A stretch of DNA of 64,000 nucleotides from Tyto alba (Eukaryota > Chordata > Aves > Strigiformes > Tytonidae): assembly GCF_018691265.1 (NCBI RefSeq), contig NW_024881303.1, positions 9,665,777-9,729,776 of the forward strand, in the 5' to 3' direction. Position numbers and translations under genes: made by a program. The notes below the pieces were generated by a model that did no database searches, had not been told where the DNA came from, and worked only from the letters and a program-made list of their open reading frames with translations. This document shows, piece after piece, positions 60,003 through 64,000 of the stretch (the stretch's first letter is position 1; every line of letters begins with the position of its first letter).

Positions 60003-60046
60003 AACAGATGAAAACCTACTTTCAAACAGATGAAAACTAGTTTCCA
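60003..60046. repeat. 22-bp tandem duplication, two copies
   Basis: AACAGATGAAAAC occurs at 60003-60015 and exactly again at 60025-60037. The trailing halves (CTACTTTCA and TAGTTTCCA) align with a few changes and a small indel. It is probably a local duplication. Confidence 0.85.
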
Positions 60047-61585
60047 AGCCTGAGTCTAAACTTTGAGGGGAGCAACATTTCACAGGTATTATTTGGCACA
60101 TAGGACTGACTTCTCCTTCCAGGGATTTGTGTGAAGTTGGCTTGTGAGGCAGTGGGCACAAAAGGCAAGGCAAGTTGCCAGCAAAACTAAGCATGACTGA
60201 TCCCACATAATTATTGTGGTCTCACTGCTATCACCAAAGGTAGTTTAAAACAAAGAAAATCTCATAAACTGTGGACTAGCCAGAGGATCAAAACAGTAGG
60301 CACATTTTTTGGCAAGGTGGGAGGGTTTCTCAGCACCTTCCCTGATCTCACTCCTCTTTCCCTCTTTGCACTGTCCAAGGAGAAGAGCAGACCCTGTTTC
60401 CCCACCTGGGATGTAGCCAGCCAACTTTTGCTGTGGTCCTGGTACCTCTCCTAAACTGTGCAAATTTGGGCCAGGTCAGGATAGGAACAGGGCTTTTCTG
60501 TAATGCAGCAGAGTGCTTGTGTGAAGCCTTCCTGGTGGTCTGCTTCTTACCACGGCCAAAAATGGGATCCTTCATAAAACTGTAAGGGTTGAAACCAGTT
60601 GCTCCTGTAAAGCCATACTGGAATGAGTTAGCAAAGTAATTATGCTGGCTGCCTACAGCCAGATGAAGATTTTACGGTGTTTTCTGTAGCTTAACATTCT
60701 TCAACCTCTTAAATACATTGTGCCTACTTAAAACACTCAACCAATGTTATTTTTTTCAGCCTTTACCTCAGGCTGCCCCTGAAAGCATGGGACACCTGAG
60801 GAAAACCAAAATCATTGGTGAGCCCTGAAGAGTTAATCTCTCCGCAACTTGTCTGCCAGCTGGTAGGAAGATCTTTGTAGCACATTGATGTTTTCACCTG
60901 CTGTTTGTGTAGCCTGTAGCAGAGATGTGAACTGGAGTATTTTTGTGGGGAAGTTTTGCCAGCCCGGACTCTCCCATCGGGAGTGCTCTCCAGGCGAGAG
61001 AGGGTGTGCATGTACATGTGGAGAGACCACAAGAAAACAGCTTTGCTAGAAACATTGCAGGATTTTTCAGTTTGAGGAGTCCAGAGACGTTCCAAGTAGC
61101 CTTGAACTTCAACTGAAATCCTGACATTTGCTGCTGTTCCTTTTGATCACTTTTGTCTTCATTCCACATGGATGCTAATGGGGAAATTCAAATTTATTAT
61201 CCCCATAGCTAGATGCGTTCAGATCTAAAGTGGTGCTAGTATAGATTCAATCACACCTGATACATGGGAGACAAATCTGGCCCAGAGTAGGTAAAATGTC
61301 AGTTACTGATATGCTGTTAGGCTTCAGCTTGAAGATGCACAGGTGCCATTTTATTATTTCTTTCAAGGAGATCAATTCGAATCTGGGTTTTAATTTCTAC
61401 CCCTACCATACCTGCAAAAATAATAACAACAGAACCAGTGTCTTCCCAGTGACTGGTGAACTCTGTAACACAGCCTCTACAGCCCCGTAACAGCAGCTGG
61501 CACCAGATCACAGCACTTGATTTAAACTCCACTCCTTGCTCAATAGACCAAAAATAAAAATAATGCTGAGAGACGAATCAAACCT
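60047..61585. other. Unique DNA, no gene seen
   Basis: Nothing recognised. Frames up to 110 codons on the minus strand (60763-61095) lack domains. Confidence 0.5.
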
Positions 61586-61629
61586 GGGTTTGTTGTTTTT
61601 CTTTTTTTTTTCTTTTTTTCCTTTCCCTG
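61586..61629. repeat. T-rich tract followed by acceptor-like sequence
   Basis: TTTTTCTTTTTTTTTTC and similar T-rich words give a 40-bp polypyrimidine tract ending CCTTTCCCTG. A frame continues to about 61721 reading ...SLDDLSSKEMKTIRNWYQ. It looks slightly protein-like but has no family match I know and no good donor site, so no exon is called. Confidence 0.75.
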
Positions 61630-61823
61630 AACATAAAGAGGAAAATGTGTTTTTTAGTCTAGATGACTTATCTTCCAAAGAGATGAAAACAATAAGAAAC
61701 TGGTACCAGGTCCCCCAGTAACAGATGAGAACAGTGGCTTACTTTGTAACTTTTGTCATGTGCACTGAAACATCCACTGAGGGGTCTTGCTGAGCAGGAG
61801 ATAATTTCTCCATGCTGCAAATA

Positions 61824-61848
61824 TTTTTTTTTTTAGATTAAAAAAAAA
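61824..61848. repeat. T11 / A9 hairpin-type sequence
   Basis: T11 (61824-61834), a five-base AGATT spacer, then A9 (61840-61848): a nine-pair A/T stem with a five-base loop. Confidence 0.9.
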
Positions 61849-64000
61849 TAGACCTAAAGAGGGTAACAACATCAAAAACAAAAGACATTTGAGAAATGAA
61901 AATCTGAAAAAGTCAGTACAAGTCTCAGAAATATTTCCCTTTGATTCAAAGCATCCCTAGTTTTGAAATAACTTTACTCTCACTAGAGTAATTAATTTTC
62001 TAGGCAGAAAGAACAACCAGCATTTTTTGTTTTTAATATGCTGCAGCTAATTCACTGCTTTAAAACTCCTTTCTGTAAAGATAAAAAAGGGAGGGGAGAA
62101 TAAGAAAGCTGAAAAATGCATCAAAACTGACCATTTCTCACAAAGCCAGTTTTCATTTCTTAGTATCAGCATTTTTGAACAAAACAAGGCACTACACAAC
62201 TTTCCCGAGCAGCTCTATTCAAGCAGGATCGGAGGCCAGCAGGGACACCACTTTAATGTAATGATGTAGTTACAGAGAACAAAATTATTCTCTTTCCCCC
62301 GGCCTGTGTATGTATAGCAGAGAAATTATGAAAGGGGGGAATTACTATGGTAATGAGCACATATCTGCTGCAAATTTATGCAGAGTGATGACCAGAGAGC
62401 CAAATCCTGGGGTCTTGATGTCAGTGAATCTCTGCCAGCCCATCAGTCTTAAAAATTGCAATCCAAAGATTCGGCCCAAGAAATTAGGGGAGAGGTAGTT
62501 TTTAAGTGGATTTGAAAATATTTCAGTGGCAAATAGGAATAAACTCCATTCTTCTCACATGCAGGGTTGTGGTTTTTAACAAGTCAGAATTGTTTTCACT
62601 GACTGTGGGGTGAGTAAGGGGAAATTATCCCAAGTCCCCTGCAAACGGCCATAGCTTGGCCTGGGATTAAACAATACCCATTCAAGCATTACAATGCATC
62701 AGGATTTTCAGGGTTAAACTGACAGGGAAGAAAATGGGATCCTTCTTGCATGTTCCTGTTCCCAGTAGTGTCTAGCCAAGCTGACAGGAAAGATAAAGTT
62801 CACTCTTCCCTCCACTTAACTGGTGCTGGGAGAGAGATTCGCACCCAGGAGAAAAGGAGACATGGCATCAGTCGTGACTTCTTGGCGTAAATGAAAGGAA
62901 ATTTTGACAGGCATAAAAATGTTATTTTCTCATGAAAAGCTGCTGCTTCACTACACGAATGGGGATTCTTCTTGGGAAAGAAAAAGAAAGGGGAAAAGAA
63001 AAGAGCAGTCTCGGTCTGGTGTCAGTTTATAATAATTCACAGTATTGCCCAATTCTCACTGCATAATGATCTTCAGCAAAGGAAATGATGAACTCTTATT
63101 TCTGAGTCCACATTTTAAATATCAAAATACTTGGGTCGAGGAAAGGTCATCTTTTCCCACTGCTGTTAGCCACCTTCCTTCCGCAGCAGCTCTGGGCTCT
63201 TGGGAAAGCTTTTAGCACCTCGAAGGATTCACATTGCTGATAAGATCAGAAAGGGTGCTGGGAGTCTGCTGGCGTCTGCTGGAAACTTTGGAAAATGTGG
63301 GCTGCCACGTGCTGATGGATGTTTGGTCTGGGAGCTACGCACTCAATGAATCCACTTCTAACCATGTCCCCACCTGCAGTTGCCTGTTCTCACTCTCAGC
63401 CTCCCTGCTCCTGCTCTGCTGCTCCAGCTGCCCGGAACCACAACATTTTGTGCAAGCCCATCCTTGCAGCTGGCTGAGGAGCCACGGCTGAGAGATGGGA
63501 GTAATGCACCCAGCCATTTCTTGGGATGATGCACCCCAGTGAATTAAAATCACAGTGTTATTTGGTCCCCAGGTGAGTGGCAACCACCAGGGCAGGGGGA
63601 TCTCACCTGAATTTGCTCCTAAATTGCCACAAAATTCAGCGTTATGTTCTGCCATTGATGGGAGGGTGGATGCCTAGGGCAGCTACCTTCTTCATGCACC
63701 CAGCTGTGAGCCATCAGCTGTGTACATGGTGCTGGGTTATGGGGTCTGCACCACCAACACCAGCTCTGTTCTGAGATAAACCTTTTGGCCTCAATCCTAA
63801 ATCTTGCTAGAGAGGCCCAACATGTGACCCAAGCCCAGAATGTGTGAAGTTCAACTCTAAGACTAGTCAAGGGATCACCAAACACCCACCCTCAACCTTA
63901 AATAATTTAGATGCTTTCCCATATCACTTCCTGACTTCAGAAGAACCCATCTTTAGCTGTTTTTTCCAAGCCCTGTACTATTTCTCCAAGCCCTACAAGC
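61849..64000. other. Unique DNA to the window end, no gene seen
   Basis: No repeat, RNA gene or coding exon recognised. A GAAAAAGAAAGGGGAAAAGA purine run lies near 62979. Frames at 63234-63885 overlap on both strands. Confidence 0.5.

Noticed and set aside
61536..61721. Possible exon after a polypyrimidine tract (peptide ending NWYQVPQ)
   Set aside because: There is no clear AG acceptor directly at the frame, no good donor and no family match. Frame phase through the T-rich run is arbitrary.
1..64000. CRISPR arrays, operons, ribosome binding sites, phage or plasmid systems
   Set aside because: The window is vertebrate (avian) nuclear DNA. No regularly spaced direct repeats or bacterial-type gene packing are present.

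Overview
The window looks like nuclear DNA from a bird. Two kinds of repeat point that way. There are three 3'-end fragments of CR1 LINEs, the dominant avian retrotransposon (10-112 minus, 255-316 plus, 54010-54249 plus). There is also one long terminal repeat, 49426-50469 on the minus strand, whose sequence I recognise from memory as an endogenous retrovirus LTR family widespread in bird genomes. Interspersed-repeat load is very low (under about 1.5 kb of 64 kb recognised), which is also usual for birds. The species, chromosome and nearest gene cannot be told from the sequence.

I found no protein-coding gene, rRNA, tRNA or CRISPR array that I can support. The longest open frame (202 codons) lies entirely inside the LTR. 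All others are 162 codons or shorter. They overlap freely on both strands, and those I read show no family motif and no convincing splice-bounded exon. The window is best read as intergenic or intronic sequence, possibly a gene desert with scattered regulatory elements. Because it looks non-coding, the annotation is mostly repeats, base-composition features and candidate regulatory blocks.

Layout. 1-28 kb: mostly unique AT-rich DNA with two CR1 tails at the extreme left, an AAT microsatellite (1.5 kb), an octamer/CCAAT motif cluster (5.2 kb), a C18 tract beside a G-rich run (15.4 kb) and a pyrimidine-rich tract (20.8 kb). 27-49 kb: a decayed 43-bp tandem duplication (27.3 kb), a run of long A/T homopolymers starting at 28.0 kb, a short 25-bp tandem duplication (31.9 kb), a small CpG-dense patch (33.8-34.1 kb), several repeat-free AT-rich blocks that resemble conserved non-coding elements (29.2, 35.0, 36.5, 37.9 and 44.9 kb), and a GTTT-rich stretch (41.2 kb). 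49-55 kb: the solo LTR, a GC-rich patch (51.4-52.1 kb), a perfect 16-bp palindrome (53.24 kb) and the longest CR1 fragment. 55-64 kb: unique DNA with another CNE-like block (59.2-59.6 kb), an A38 tract (59.8 kb), a 22-bp tandem duplication (60.0 kb) and a T/A hairpin-type sequence (61.8 kb).

No new multi-gene system was found. The observations most worth a second look are the LTR with its internal repeat array, the tandem duplication whose differences look like CpG decay, the uneven distribution of homopolymers, and the candidate regulatory blocks. Conservation of those blocks cannot be judged from one sequence.
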